Positions 16,878 to 26,132 of a DNA stretch of 64,000 bases are shown here, in pieces. The stretch is from Anaerolineales bacterium (lineage in GTDB: Bacteria; Chloroflexota; Anaerolineae; Anaerolineales; Villigracilaceae): the NCBI GenBank assembly GCA_030583925.1, contig CP129482.1:186001-250000 (forward strand), read 5' to 3'. The notes beneath the pieces are model-generated. The model searched no databases, was not told the origin of the DNA, and was given only the letters and a program-made list of their open reading frames with translations. Every line of letters begins with the position of its first letter. Positions within the stretch are counted from its first letter, which is position 1. The position numbers and the translations under genes are program-made.

Positions 16878-17154
16878 ACAACAATCAAACCTCAATCCGA
16901 GTCAAGTACCGATTTACACCTTCAAGATCAAAGGTCACTTAGGTCAACAGTGGTTGAACTGGTTCGAGGAATTTACTGTCGTACTTCAAGAAAATGGCAA
17001 CACGCTACTCAGTGGACCTGTCGTAGATCAATCCGCATTGCATGGTATTTTGAAGAGAATTCGTGATCTGGGAATGCCATTGCTATCAGTCAACTCCACC
17101 GATTCTAACCGGGCATTTGATACGAATTCTGACGATGTAATAGGTGATTTATGA
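16867..17154 (+). CDS. Small conserved domain protein (IKGHL...DQSAL family)
   Basis: A 95-residue protein, second member in the window of the small family also at 1163-1402 and fused to the oxidoreductase at 27138. Diagnostic positions are FKIKGHL, W-x3-[25 protein letters not shown], and LLSVN, followed by a polar tail. It overlaps the upstream oxidoreductase gene by 11 bases and the downstream CPBP gene by four (ATGA), so its translation is coupled on both sides. This placement between an MDR enzyme and a CPBP protease, together with the natural fusion at 27138, argues for a functional link with the oxidoreductases. Function unknown. Confidence 0.75.
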   Translation: MENEQQSNLNPSQVPIYTFKIKGHLGQQWLNWFEEFTVVLQENGNTLLSGPVVDQSALHGILKRIRDLGMPLLSVNSTDSNRAFDTNSDDVIGDL

Positions 17155-17975
17155 AGGTCAATCCATTTCTTAACCCTGAACGACAACTTCGTAATGGCTG
17201 GTGGATTCTGATCTTTTTTCTTGTGCTTGTCTTGCTGCTCTTCCCAACTCTGCAAACAGCACAACAGAACAACAAAGAGGTGTCCATAGGCTGGCAAGCC
17301 GTAATCGTTATCCTGGCATCGATTACCTGTCAACTATTACGACGAAGGCCAATGGCTGAATTATTTGGAAAATTCGATGTTCATTGGCTCAAGGAGTTAT
17401 ATGTTGGCGGCTTGATCGGCTTGGCGCTCATGCTAATCCCTGCGCTTATTTTGGGAATCTTTGGCTGGGTTCACTGGCAATGGAATCCTGAGGGTCTCTC
17501 AACCTTATCGTCAAGCTTATTGCTCTTTGCGGAAGTTGCCCTGGCAGAAGAATTGTTGTTCCGTGGATTTGTCTTTCAACGCCTAATCGCTGGGCTAGGT
17601 CAATGGTCAGCTCAACTGATCATTGCTGCCTTTTTCCTGCTGACCCATTTGAACAATCCAGGCATGATTGGCGCTGTCAAAGTGATGGCGAGCATGAACA
17701 TTTTCCTCGCATCGATCGTATTCGGTCTGGCATTTATCCAGACAAAAAGCCTGGCGATGCCTCTTGGGCTGCATTTTATGGCGAACTTTGTCCAGGGCGG
17801 TATCCTTGGCTTTGGTGTGAGCGGCACAGAGCAATCAGGTTTATTTATCCCTGCTTTTGGAGAAGTCCCAGTATGGCTGACAGGTGGTCAATTTGGGCTT
17901 GAAGCCAGTCTGCCTGGGTTATTTTGTGTTGCGATTACTTTACTTCTTCTCTACACGAGAAAGCAAGCAAACTAA
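17151..17975 (+). CDS. CPBP family intramembrane metalloprotease
   Basis: A 274-residue CPBP membrane protein. The motifs are AEELLFRGF (E133, E134, R138), FFLLTHLNNPG (H166) and GLHFMANF (H208, N212). About eight transmembrane helices are predicted. The gene starts with an ATGA overlap on the small domain gene and ends one base before the DUF2938 gene. This gives a compact cassette: oxidoreductase, small domain, CPBP, DUF2938. The 1-2.2 kb operon repeats the pairing of the small domain with a CPBP protein, so a working partnership is plausible. Confidence 0.9.
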   Translation: MKVNPFLNPERQLRNGWWILIFFLVLVLLLFPTLQTAQQNNKEVSIGWQAVIVILASITCQLLRRRPMAELFGKFDVHWLKELYVGGLIGLALMLIPALILGIFGWVHWQWNPEGLSTLSSSLLLFAEVALAEELLFRGFVFQRLIAGLGQWSAQLIIAAFFLLTHLNNPGMIGAVKVMASMNIFLASIVFGLAFIQTKSLAMPLGLHFMANFVQGGILGFGVSGTEQSGLFIPAFGEVPVWLTGGQFGLEASLPGLFCVAITLLLLYTRKQAN

Positions 17976-17976
17976 A

Positions 17977-18474
17977 ATGAGTAATTCAATCCTCCACTTC
18001 CTCTATTCTATCCTTATTGGTATTGGTGCAACTTTGACTTTTGACCTTTGGGCGCTATTCATTAAACACGCCTTCAAGATCGCTCCATCCAATTTCTGTT
18101 TAGTCGGGCGCTGGATTTTATGTATGCCAAAGGGGATCTTTCGACACCGCAATATTAACACCGCACCAATGAAAAACACAGAATGTACAATTGGACGGAT
18201 TACACATTACCTGACTGGCATCTCGTTCTCTACTGTGTTTCTAGCATTCGTTGGCAACAGATGGTTTGAACATCCTACGCTGATTCCCGCACTTACCTTT
18301 GGAGTGGTCACGGTTTTGGCTCCATTCTGCATTATGCAACCTGCATTTGGACTCGGGTTTGCCGCATCAAAGACGCAAAATCCCACGCAGGCGAGGCTTC
18401 GTACTTTGGTGAATCATATTTCGTTTGGCATCGGTCTGTACCTTTTCGGATGGTTACTTCTCTGGATACTATAG
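17977..18474 (+). CDS. DUF2938 family membrane protein
   Basis: The product has 165 residues from ATG 17977, one base after the upstream stop codon. An in-frame start at 17884 would overlap the CPBP gene and add an unlikely leader. Four transmembrane segments are present, with GIGATLTFDLWALFIKHAF at the N-terminus, VGRWILCMPKGIF, and FGLGFAASKTQNP, all consistent with DUF2938. Function unknown; the family is often encoded beside redox enzymes or regulators. It is the last gene of the 13.9-18.5 kb plus-strand run. Confidence 0.75.
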   Translation: MSNSILHFLYSILIGIGATLTFDLWALFIKHAFKIAPSNFCLVGRWILCMPKGIFRHRNINTAPMKNTECTIGRITHYLTGISFSTVFLAFVGNRWFEHPTLIPALTFGVVTVLAPFCIMQPAFGLGFAASKTQNPTQARLRTLVNHISFGIGLYLFGWLLLWIL

Positions 18475-18587
18475 ATATTCGAATTGACCATAGCCAGTTT
18501 GTTGTAATCCATACATGGGCTTTAAATTGAAAAAAGTTTTCAGTAAACCATGTATAAAAATAAGATTGTTATGGAGTAATTCCCATA

Positions 18588-18620
18588 AAAAACTCCCAAA
18601 GGCTTCGTTTTGGGGAGTTT
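18588..18620 (-). terminator. Rho-independent terminator of the ABC exporter operon
   Basis: Reading the minus strand, AAACTCCCC then GGGAGTTT close a hairpin and run directly into TTTTTTATG. The arms are 18590-18597 and 18613-18620. It lies 41 bases beyond the stop of the ABC permease gene at 18661 and can serve as its terminator; it may also act on the converging plus-strand transcript. Confidence 0.75.
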
Positions 18621-18660
18621 CATAATTCCTATTCGCGAAACACCCGAGGCTATCATTTCG

Positions 18661-20232
18661 CTAATTTCTTAATTGCCGTGACCTGCCAATAATCGCTAAG
18701 GCAATCAATACCATTGAAAATGGGATGAAGAACTGGGGATATCCATCACTATGAGAACCGATGTAGTCCAGCCCTGGGACTTTGTTGAGCGGACCAAGAT
18801 ACCAAATGGCCATGTAGAGGATCTCAAAGAGTTTACTGGTTCCGCTCCACACACCTGCGGCAAGAGCAAGGGATGGGATGAAGATCGCGCCTGAGAGCAA
18901 AGCAATTAGTCCAACTGTGTCGCCGTCTATTACAAAACGTATAACTGCGCCACTTGCCATGAACAAAGTGACGATAAATCCAGCCAGCCATTGCGCAGGG
19001 AGTTGACGCCATACAGGCGAAGCAGAGGAGAAGGTTAATTGTTGAACATTGTTATGAATTTCGCGGTTGCCGATGGCAGACCAGATGAGGATAGGCCATA
19101 CCCATGCGATGGGTAGCACGATTTCGCGCACAACAGAAGATGAGTTCACAAAACAAGCGATGATGATTCCGCCTGTAATGGCATACCACCACCAGCGTTG
19201 ACCTTTCAACAGCAGTTTCAATTCAGCGGTGAGGACGGTGAAGAAGCTGAATCGGTTGGCGGCTTTGTTTAGTGGAGTCAGATGGGGCGTGGGCAATGGC
19301 TTGGATGTTGAAGCAGGCGCGGGTACAGAGTTTGACGCGCTGTTTTTCATCCGCATTCTGCGCGGTCTTGTGCGTGAGGGATCGAAGCGATCAAAGAAAA
19401 GCGCGGAGAGGAAGGTCAGCGCGAGGGCGATAACGATCAGCGAAAATCGCGCAAAGATAAATTCAGGCGTCCAGTGAATGCCGTTCCAAATGAACGTAGT
19501 GGTTGCCCCTTCTGTAATACCGCCGCCGAGGGTGAAGTCGCCGTTGTAATCGGGATGAACTGCCGTGACTGCCTTGCCCATTTCGCTTGCCAATAAGCCC
19601 AACCCCATGGGTTCGAATGCGGGGTAATTTTTCAGGGCGTTGTTTTCCATAAAGAGCGGCACGAACATAATGAAGGCGAAAAAATAGGCGATGTTACCGA
19701 AACCGCCCTGCAAAAATGGAATGGCTTCGAATAAGACCGCGGCAGCGGCAACCAGCGCCATGAGCGGCATGACAATCAAGAAGAACGGATCGAGAAAGGC
19801 GAGGAGATTGATTTGTGTGTTTTCGCCTTGTAACAGTTGAATGATAATACCCGCCAGCGCCAATACAACCACCATTGCCATGAGTACCAAAAAATTACTC
19901 AGCCACTTTCCTAATAAATATAGCGGGCGAGTAAGCGGAGTGGCTGCCATGATCTGCCCAACGCCTGTTTCGCGGTCGCGTGCCACCGAGCCTTTCACCA
20001 TATAAAAACCGAACCAGCCGATGAAAAATGTGCCGATCAAAGACATCATCGCGCCGACCCATGCGGAGTTGAATTCACCGCGATACTTGCCCATTTCCAA
20101 CGCCATGTTGCCGATGGCAGTTTGATAGCCGAGAAAGACCACCAGCCCGAGCATGACCAAAAAACTATAACGGCGAACACGTTCTAAAAAATCGGCGCGC
20201 GCCAAATGGTAGATGATGCGGGCGGAGTTCAT
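18661..20232 (-). CDS. ABC-2 type transporter permease (two-module)
   Basis: A 523-residue membrane protein with about 12 hydrophobic segments in two blocks, separated by a cytoplasmic region of about 60 residues rich in Pro, Ser and Arg (FDRFDPSRTRPRRMRMK). Each block begins with a basic amphipathic helix (IIYHLARADFLERVRRYSFL and TVLTAELKLLLKG), so it looks like two fused ABC-2 permeases. GSVARDRETGVGQIMAATPL is the conserved loop of the family. It overlaps the ATPase gene by four bases. Such proteins often export lipids, peptides or antibiotics; no substrate can be named. Confidence 0.85.
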   Translation of the reverse strand: MNSARIIYHLARADFLERVRRYSFLVMLGLVVFLGYQTAIGNMALEMGKYRGEFNSAWVGAMMSLIGTFFIGWFGFYMVKGSVARDRETGVGQIMAATPLTRPLYLLGKWLSNFLVLMAMVVVLALAGIIIQLLQGENTQINLLAFLDPFFLIVMPLMALVAAAAVLFEAIPFLQGGFGNIAYFFAFIMFVPLFMENNALKNYPAFEPMGLGLLASEMGKAVTAVHPDYNGDFTLGGGITEGATTTFIWNGIHWTPEFIFARFSLIVIALALTFLSALFFDRFDPSRTRPRRMRMKNSASNSVPAPASTSKPLPTPHLTPLNKAANRFSFFTVLTAELKLLLKGQRWWWYAITGGIIIACFVNSSSVVREIVLPIAWVWPILIWSAIGNREIHNNVQQLTFSSASPVWRQLPAQWLAGFIVTLFMASGAVIRFVIDGDTVGLIALLSGAIFIPSLALAAGVWSGTSKLFEILYMAIWYLGPLNKVPGLDYIGSHSDGYPQFFIPFSMVLIALAIIGRSRQLRN

Positions 20233-21098
20233 TGTCTACCGCCAATGAAATAAAGATACGCATCTTCAAGATTCGGCGAAACGGTTTGTGCGTTCGCGTC
20301 AGGCATGTGCGCGCTGACCACACGAACCTGCACACCGTCGCTGCGGCGGATGGTTCCACTGATAATGTGTTTTTGTTTGATCGCTGGCAGGTCATCGCTG
20401 TGGACTGTCCACTCCCAAACTTTATTCTCAATTTCCTTGAGCAGACTTTCGGGCGCGGCTTCGCGCAAGAGTTGACCTTTGTTAACAAGTGCAATATGCG
20501 TGGCGGTCGCTTCTACATCTGAAACAATATGTGTGGATAAGATCACGATTCTTTCTCCCGACAGGTCTGAGAGCAGATTCCGAAAGCGGACTCTCTCTTC
20601 GGGATCCAACCCGACGGTAGGTTCGTCTACGATGAGCAGTTGCGGATCGTTGAGTAAGGCTTGTGCGATACCCACACGCTGTTTCATGCCACCCGAATAT
20701 CCGCTGAGCGGACGTTTCGCGGCGTCGACCAGATTAGTGAGTTGCAAAAGCTCATCAATGCGTTTGCGGGCAGTCCTGGCATCGAGTCCTTTGATAGCAG
20801 CCATATATTCGAGAAACTCAATTGCATTCAAGTTTGGATAAACGCCAAAGTCTTGCGGCAGATATCCCAACACATCGCGCAGGGTGTCTGGTGATTTGAC
20901 AATGTCCGTGTCATTCCATGTGATCGTTCCATCAGTGGGTTTTGTGATCGTTGCAAGCATCCGCATAAAGGTAGATTTGCCCGCGCCATTCGGACCGAGT
21001 AACCATAAAATACCAGGCTTGATCTCAAGGGAAAAATCTTTAAGTCCCCAAAATCCGCGTTTGTATTCTTTTCCCAATTTATTGATGGCGAGTTGCAT
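20229..21098 (-). CDS. ABC transporter ATP-binding protein (exporter)
   Basis: The product has 289 residues from ATG 21098, chosen for the GGAGAA ribosome site. Walker A is GPNGAGKST (35-43), the Q-loop GYLPQDFGVYP (78-88), the signature YSGGMKQRVG (134-143), and Walker B LLIVDEPTVGLDP, with STHIVSD as the switch region. The C-terminal extension of about 80 residues resembles that of other antibiotic/lipid exporters. It is translationally coupled to the large permease downstream. No dedicated regulator gene is adjacent; the serine hydrolase gene at 21232 ends 133 bases upstream. Confidence 0.92.
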   Translation of the reverse strand: MQLAINKLGKEYKRGFWGLKDFSLEIKPGILWLLGPNGAGKSTFMRMLATITKPTDGTITWNDTDIVKSPDTLRDVLGYLPQDFGVYPNLNAIEFLEYMAAIKGLDARTARKRIDELLQLTNLVDAAKRPLSGYSGGMKQRVGIAQALLNDPQLLIVDEPTVGLDPEERVRFRNLLSDLSGERIVILSTHIVSDVEATATHIALVNKGQLLREAAPESLLKEIENKVWEWTVHSDDLPAIKQKHIISGTIRRSDGVQVRVVSAHMPDANAQTVSPNLEDAYLYFIGGRQ

Positions 21099-21231
21099 AA
21101 GGTTCTCCAATAAGCGAAAGATATGAGAATTGTAGTTTGTTTACGAGATGCAGAGTAGATGGTTGCATCTGACCGCAAATTTCCAGCAGGTTTGCCGATT
21201 ATACGATTCGGGCAGGTGGTTTTCTGTTTTA

Positions 21232-22734
21232 TTACAACATGCCATCTGGTTGATAGCGCAGAAAGAAGCCAGTCCGCAACAATCCCCACACGATCGCGAA
21301 GATGCCGCTAAAAACCGCCACCCAGCCGACATCGGGCTGGAATAGAATCATGGTCGGAATGTTTGCTCCAAAGGTACTTGGCAAAATCACGAGAAGTACA
21401 TAAGCGATGACGACATTCCAGACCAACGGCAGAGCGATATAGCGCGCGATTTGCTCCCGCCTTGAGAATTGCACACTCTTCCGCCAGGAACGGATGCGGC
21501 GAGTCGTTGCCAGAACGGCGAAAATATGGAGGATAGGAATTAACATCACGAGAGTGTAGACGATTCGCATGTAAATGAATTCTTTTCCCGGAATGATTTC
21601 CTGTCCAAGCAACATGCGCAGTACACTGCTTGGAAGTCGCGATACACGAATCCCTAACATCGGACTATAAGTGTTCATCACCATCGCCATAGCAATGTCT
21701 TCCTCTGGCACAAGAAACATGTCAGTGGTATATCCCGGTACCTCTCCATTGTGTCTGATCACCTCCACCGTTTGAAAGTGTTGCACCTCCCAACCCATTG
21801 CATAATAATCGGTTGAATCTGACATTTGGACAGCGGGAGTATGGAGTTCAGCGATCCCTTCAGGTGAGAGCACAGATACATTCTGAAAGTATCCATCGTT
21901 AAGTTGTGCGATCAAATAATGACCGAAATCTTCAGCGCTCAGGATGAGTTGACCTGCTGGGAGTGAACCACGTGAGAAAGGCAAGTTGGGCGAGGCGATG
22001 GGAACCCCAAACCATTTCTGATAGCCTACCGCGAGTCCATATTGTTGAGCATCCATTTTTGAAGTAAAACTGTTTTGCATATCCAAGGGTCGGAAGATAT
22101 GTTCCCTGATGTAGGTCTCATAGGATTGACCGGTGACCGCTTGAATGACCATGCCCAGGGTAACATAGTTTGCATTGGAGTACTCATAACGCTCGCCGGG
22201 TAGAGCAACCAGTTCGACATTTGCCAATGCTCTAACATTATTCTCGATCGCCGAATCGCTCAGGTCGGTATTTGCTAGTTGCTCCCGTCCGATGGATACG
22301 GGAAGTCCGCTTGTCTGGTTGAGAAGTTGACGGATTGTGATTGTTTTGGATGCATCGATATCTGCAACCCGAAACCAAGGCAGATACGTTTGTACAGGCG
22401 CATCCAACTTGATCTTGCCTGCTTCCACCAATTGCATGACGGCAAGGGCGGTAAACGATTTGCCAGTGGAACCGGTAAAGAATGGCGTCTGCGGCGTGAC
22501 CGGGTTTCCATCAGCCTCGGCAACCCCAAACGCCTTCAGGTGAACAATTTGGTCGCCCTGCACGATGACAAGCGCTGCGCCGGGGATATCAAGCTCTTCC
22601 ATCTTTGTGCTGACGTACGTATCAACTTTTTCATAATTTGTGAGATTGGCTTGCGCGAAGGATTGACTGACGCCAAAACCAGAAGAGATGAATACCAAAA
22701 TCGTCAAACCTGCAAAGATGATTTTGCGAATCAT
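21232..22734 (-). CDS. Serine hydrolase, beta-lactamase/class C PBP fold, membrane-anchored
   Basis: A 500-residue protein: signal peptide (residues 1-28, ending SQSFAQA), a beta-lactamase-fold domain (about 35-360), then three C-terminal transmembrane helices. The catalytic motifs are STGK (S89-K92, SxxK), YSN (185-187) and HNGEVPG, the H-x-G variant of the third motif. Enzymes of this class act as D-aminopeptidases, DD-carboxypeptidases or esterases on the outside of the membrane; true beta-lactamase activity is less likely because of the fused membrane domain. It is four bases downstream of the alpha/beta hydrolase gene, forming a two-hydrolase operon. Confidence 0.88.
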   Translation of the reverse strand: MIRKIIFAGLTILVFISSGFGVSQSFAQANLTNYEKVDTYVSTKMEELDIPGAALVIVQGDQIVHLKAFGVAEADGNPVTPQTPFFTGSTGKSFTALAVMQLVEAGKIKLDAPVQTYLPWFRVADIDASKTITIRQLLNQTSGLPVSIGREQLANTDLSDSAIENNVRALANVELVALPGERYEYSNANYVTLGMVIQAVTGQSYETYIREHIFRPLDMQNSFTSKMDAQQYGLAVGYQKWFGVPIASPNLPFSRGSLPAGQLILSAEDFGHYLIAQLNDGYFQNVSVLSPEGIAELHTPAVQMSDSTDYYAMGWEVQHFQTVEVIRHNGEVPGYTTDMFLVPEEDIAMAMVMNTYSPMLGIRVSRLPSSVLRMLLGQEIIPGKEFIYMRIVYTLVMLIPILHIFAVLATTRRIRSWRKSVQFSRREQIARYIALPLVWNVVIAYVLLVILPSTFGANIPTMILFQPDVGWVAVFSGIFAIVWGLLRTGFFLRYQPDGML

Positions 22735-22738
22735 AAGC

Positions 22739-23680
22739 CTATCTCGTTCCTAACTCACGCACTTGCTGGATCATCTGGAGGATTACTTCAATGGCAACCT
22801 GCGGCTCATCCACTTGAACATTGTGGCCGCTGTTTTCTGCAAACAAATGCTGGCTATTGGATGATAACTCGAGCAGTTCAGACTGCCATTCGGGCCATCC
22901 TGGAAGGCCATTCAATGTAGCGGTCAGAACGATCAGCGGCAAGTCGCCGAAGGATTTCACGGCAGCTGCCTGCCCTGCCGAAGCTGGCAATCCCTGGTAT
23001 TCGTTATCTGTAGTTTGAAAATTTTGAGGGCGAATATAGAGCGGATAGTAGGCTTCCTGACCGGGAGGCATAGCAGGGGCAAGTACAGGCAATTTCACAA
23101 GCAAGCGGGCAACCCCAAAGCGAGCCAACATAGCTTTAAAAGAAAATGGCTGGGATTGCGATTCCGTTGCTGGAGATTGAGTAACTTGCTTCGGGTTCAT
23201 CGAATCCACCAGCACAACTCCTGCCACCTCCGAAGAATAATCGTGGACAAAGATTCGGATATCGAGACCGCCCAACGAATGACCCACTATGACATATGGT
23301 CCTGGAATCTGAGCGTTTTGCAATAGAGTATGCAGTTCCATTGCATGCTGCTCTGCATCCCGTGGAAGTGGACCTGCCTCGCTCCAACCCAGACCAGCTC
23401 GATCATAAGTGCAGACCCGGGTCGTCTTGGCGACTTCCTGTTGTACAACTCCCCATGTGGTTGACCAATCTCCCAGCCCGGCATCGATTACCACAGTGGG
23501 ACTACCGGTACCGGTGCAGTTAATATGCAGGCGATACCCGCCCACATCCACTAATTGACCCAGTGGTGGATATGCTTTTGCATCGGCGGCTTCCGCCATG
23601 GACTCGTAAATGGCTCCCACCAACGCCAATCCTATTATTGAAACCGCAACGCGGCCCAGCCAGATTAACCTTGCGTTCAT
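22739..23680 (-). CDS. Alpha/beta hydrolase, exported or membrane-tethered
   Basis: A 313-residue alpha/beta hydrolase. An N-terminal hydrophobic helix (AVSIIGLALVGAIYE) acts as signal anchor. The nucleophile elbow is GHSLGG (S135) and a C-terminal SGHNVQVDEP supplies the catalytic histidine; the oxyanion segment is IDAGLGDWS. The pattern resembles secreted lipase/esterase-like proteins common in Chloroflexota and actinobacteria. It is first of a two-gene unit with the beta-lactamase-fold hydrolase. The ribosome site is weak (AAAAAGGAAAAAAGAA). Substrate unknown. Confidence 0.85.
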   Translation of the reverse strand: MNARLIWLGRVAVSIIGLALVGAIYESMAEAADAKAYPPLGQLVDVGGYRLHINCTGTGSPTVVIDAGLGDWSTTWGVVQQEVAKTTRVCTYDRAGLGWSEAGPLPRDAEQHAMELHTLLQNAQIPGPYVIVGHSLGGLDIRIFVHDYSSEVAGVVLVDSMNPKQVTQSPATESQSQPFSFKAMLARFGVARLLVKLPVLAPAMPPGQEAYYPLYIRPQNFQTTDNEYQGLPASAGQAAAVKSFGDLPLIVLTATLNGLPGWPEWQSELLELSSNSQHLFAENSGHNVQVDEPQVAIEVILQMIQQVRELGTR

Positions 23681-23776
23681 TTCTTTTTTCCTTTTTAGTT
23701 GAAAATGCTTTCGCGGTCTTTTTCATTTGGGTAGTGTCCATCATTACGAGGACACAGCTGACTTTATTGAGCAACC

Positions 23777-24157
23777 CTATTTTCCAATCAGCCATTTCAC
23801 TGCTTGGTCAATATTAGTAAATACCTTTTCGTTGTGTCCGCGATTAACCATGACATTTTCATGAAAAACATAATCATCAAAATCTTTCGCTGCGACATTT
23901 GCTCGCTTATAAAACCATACGGTTAAACCAAAAGAGGTGAATATGTTCTTAATGCGATCAGGCAATTCATAAATCTGTAAAACTGATAATTTTCTTGACA
24001 CCTTACGAAAATCAGTAAAGATAAAACGGCAATCTTTTTCTTTGGCTATTTCCGCGATTTTGGTAATAATTTCCTCGACTTCACCTAAAGTCATATCCCC
24101 TTGCAATTTAGATTCAACAATGTGTAATTCTGAATTGTAAATAACCGTATGCGACAT
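23777..24157 (-). CDS. STAS/SpoIIAA-like small protein
   Basis: The product has 126 residues from ATG 24157, with GAGGT six bases upstream; longer frames start inside the neighbouring gene. The alternating pattern (strands at VIYNSELHIVESKL, FIFTDFRKVS, LTVWFYK and helices TLGEVEEIITKIAEIAKEK and IYELPDRIKNIF) matches the SpoIIAA-like STAS fold used in single-domain proteins of unknown role. There is no conserved phosphorylatable serine in the usual place that I can identify. It starts four bases from the end of the GNAT gene, so the two are likely co-transcribed. Confidence 0.6.
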   Translation of the reverse strand: MSHTVIYNSELHIVESKLQGDMTLGEVEEIITKIAEIAKEKDCRFIFTDFRKVSRKLSVLQIYELPDRIKNIFTSFGLTVWFYKRANVAAKDFDDYVFHENVMVNRGHNEKVFTNIDQAVKWLIGK

Positions 24158-24161
24158 AGTT

Positions 24162-24902
24162 TTACCTCGTCGAATATAAGTGGCGGCTCTGTGAAGAAAG
24201 AGTAGTAATTGCATTGTTTGATCTTCTGACCTCCTTCACACAACAACACGCACCTTCATTCGCTCTTTTGGGCGGCCAGCACGAATTGGCATCTGCTTTG
24301 TCGGGATGTTTAGAAACCATCTCACCGCAACTCCAGCATGGGGCGAGGACCGATTCAATCATGGGAACTTGTAACAGTTCGGCGCCAATGCGGGCGCGTT
24401 CAGTTGAATCTGAATAGGGTGCAAGCCCTACTCTCCCATCCAATGTGAAAGAGAGTTGTCCCACAAAGTCAAAACCTGCTTTGCTCATCCCAGCGCCGGA
24501 GGGAAGGTTTTCTGGAGCATGGATGATCCAAAACCTTTTGGCGTTTTGGATTTCCTGTTCAAGAATGGACTGTAGCAATCGTGGATATAGTCCACGACCC
24601 TGCCAATCTGGGAGAGTTGCAAAATCCCATAGATAGCGATCATCCGATGGAAGTTCGGTGTTAATGTTGAGTTCGCCAATGGATATTTTGCTTGTGGCGA
24701 GCCAGCCATACGCAACCGGTTGACCATCCATTCGCGCAACGTACGGACGATGCCCATCTTTTAGACGGTCAAGCACTTCGGTGTGAGAGATGTGATTGAT
24801 CTCAGCGAGTTCATGAGAGTCGAGGGCGGGACCAGCTGTAAATCCAGGTAATGATGCGATTGGGGTCAGGGTATCCTCAATCCAGAAGGTGGCGAATGAC
24901 AT
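24162..24902 (-). CDS. GNAT N-acetyltransferase with cysteine-rich tail
   Basis: A 246-residue protein. The N-terminal 180 residues form a GNAT domain, with the acetyl-CoA loop DWQGRGLYPRLL (99-110) and YLWDFATLP as the preceding strand. The C-terminal 65 residues carry cysteines C189, C192, C208, C219, C220 and C221 (CWSC, then SC, then CCC), which could bind a metal or be oxidised. After that the tail SNNAITTLSSQSRHLYSTR looks unstructured. The ribosome site GGAGACAAA supports the start. Substrate unknown; such proteins modify small amines or protein N-termini. It precedes the STAS-like gene by four bases. Confidence 0.75.
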   Translation of the reverse strand: MSFATFWIEDTLTPIASLPGFTAGPALDSHELAEINHISHTEVLDRLKDGHRPYVARMDGQPVAYGWLATSKISIGELNINTELPSDDRYLWDFATLPDWQGRGLYPRLLQSILEQEIQNAKRFWIIHAPENLPSGAGMSKAGFDFVGQLSFTLDGRVGLAPYSDSTERARIGAELLQVPMIESVLAPCWSCGEMVSKHPDKADANSCWPPKRANEGACCCVKEVRRSNNAITTLSSQSRHLYSTR

Positions 24903-24930
24903 TTTGTCTCCTTTTAGCGTCGAAGCTATA

Positions 24931-25296
24931 TTAGGACCAACTCCACGCGTACCAAACGGTAATCAGGTTGAATCCCAGCCCAACCACAATCAGGAACTTG
25001 TCGTACAACGATGGATAGGTTGGTAAGCCGGCGACATTGAAAAGAAAGAAGAAAGCGGCGACGATAATATGCACCCAGCGAAGGGATGGCGACCCGAAAA
25101 ACACCGATAGAAAAACCATTAGGATTGGGATGAGCATCAGGGCAGCGATTCCCAGCCACATACCCTGACCCATTCTCTGCCCCATGATCTCGCCAGGTTT
25201 GAAGTCGCCGCTGAAGATGCGCAGGACATCACCGAGCAGGTAGGTCAGCATCAGGCACGCCCACAACGTGGTGAGTTTGATTTGAATAGTTTCCAA
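24931..25296 (-). CDS. DUF6326-like four-helix membrane protein
   Basis: About 121 residues from TTG 25296, which has AAAGGA eight bases upstream. The ATG at 25353 would add a polar leader (MGGSRSGQNCYHNV) without a ribosome site, so I prefer TTG. Four transmembrane segments: LTTLWACLMLTYLLGDV, then GMWLGIAALMLIPILMVFL, WVHIIVAAFFFLFNVAGLP and a final one. This matches the DUF6326 layout. Function unknown. It lies between the GNAT and DUF4386 genes on the same strand. Confidence 0.6.
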   Translation of the reverse strand: METIQIKLTTLWACLMLTYLLGDVLRIFSGDFKPGEIMGQRMGQGMWLGIAALMLIPILMVFLSVFFGSPSLRWVHIIVAAFFFLFNVAGLPTYPSLYDKFLIVVGLGFNLITVWYAWSWS

Positions 25297-25400
25297 GATT
25301 TGATTCCTTTCTACATTGTGATAACAATTTTGTCCTGAGCGCGACCCGCCCATAACGACAAGCGAATTAAACTATATTGCCGGGTCGCTCCTACTTCGTT

Positions 25401-26078
25401 TTATTTTGTAGGCTCAGAAATGAAGGCGGCTGAATTGAATCCCTTGGCGATCAGCCACACGCCGATGGATATTTCCCATAATCCTCCTGGAAGTGTGTGG
25501 AGCAGTTGCAGATTGAAGCCCAAGATTTCCAACATAGATCCGCCTAAAAAGCTCACATATCCAATGAATCCCCAAATAATGAAAAACTGCGGAACTAATT
25601 TTGCCCGATAGAACCCGTAGCAAAGCGTCAAGCCAGCTACCCCTAAAGCAACCATGCCAATCTGGTAGGTGTACGCCTGCGCCTGAGTTAACAAAGCGCT
25701 CAGTGATTGAAGATAGGGGATTTCAGGAGCGCCAACTTTCAAAAATTCGGCGCCAAGCGGAATTTGAAGCAGGATAAATAAAGCCGAGACGGCAATGACA
25801 GCCGCTTCGACGATTCGGGAAGCGAAATAGCTGAGTGCAATGCGCTCGTCATTTTGCTTCAAAATCGGGTACATCAGCACACCGTGAGCCGCGTCGCCAG
25901 CGGCGGCGATCAGCCAGAGCAGCGCGCCGATTGCGATCATCATGCTCTTCGCAGAAACCGTGTCAAGCTGACCCGGTGTACCAAGCACCGATCCCGCAAT
26001 GCCTACAATGAATCCCAAAATGTATAGAGTGCCGACTACCTTTGCTGTCGTTCTGTATGTGTTAACTTTTGTTTCCAT
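25401..26078 (-). CDS. DUF4386 family membrane protein
   Basis: A 225-residue polytopic protein with six transmembrane segments, beginning METKVNTYRTTAKVVGTLYI and containing LGFIVGIAGSVLG and FASRIVEAAVIAVSALFIL, the pattern of DUF4386. AAAGGAG lies nine bases before the ATG. About 45 bases around its start, including the ribosome site and the first eight codons, are closely repeated inside the fused oxidoreductase gene at 28101-28145, where they form an in-frame linker. Function unknown. Confidence 0.82.
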   Translation of the reverse strand: METKVNTYRTTAKVVGTLYILGFIVGIAGSVLGTPGQLDTVSAKSMMIAIGALLWLIAAAGDAAHGVLMYPILKQNDERIALSYFASRIVEAAVIAVSALFILLQIPLGAEFLKVGAPEIPYLQSLSALLTQAQAYTYQIGMVALGVAGLTLCYGFYRAKLVPQFFIIWGFIGYVSFLGGSMLEILGFNLQLLHTLPGGLWEISIGVWLIAKGFNSAAFISEPTK

Positions 26079-26132
26079 GCTTCTTTTTCTCCTTTGATTG
26101 AATTCATTTTTTATCTCCTCGTTGTCTGTATT

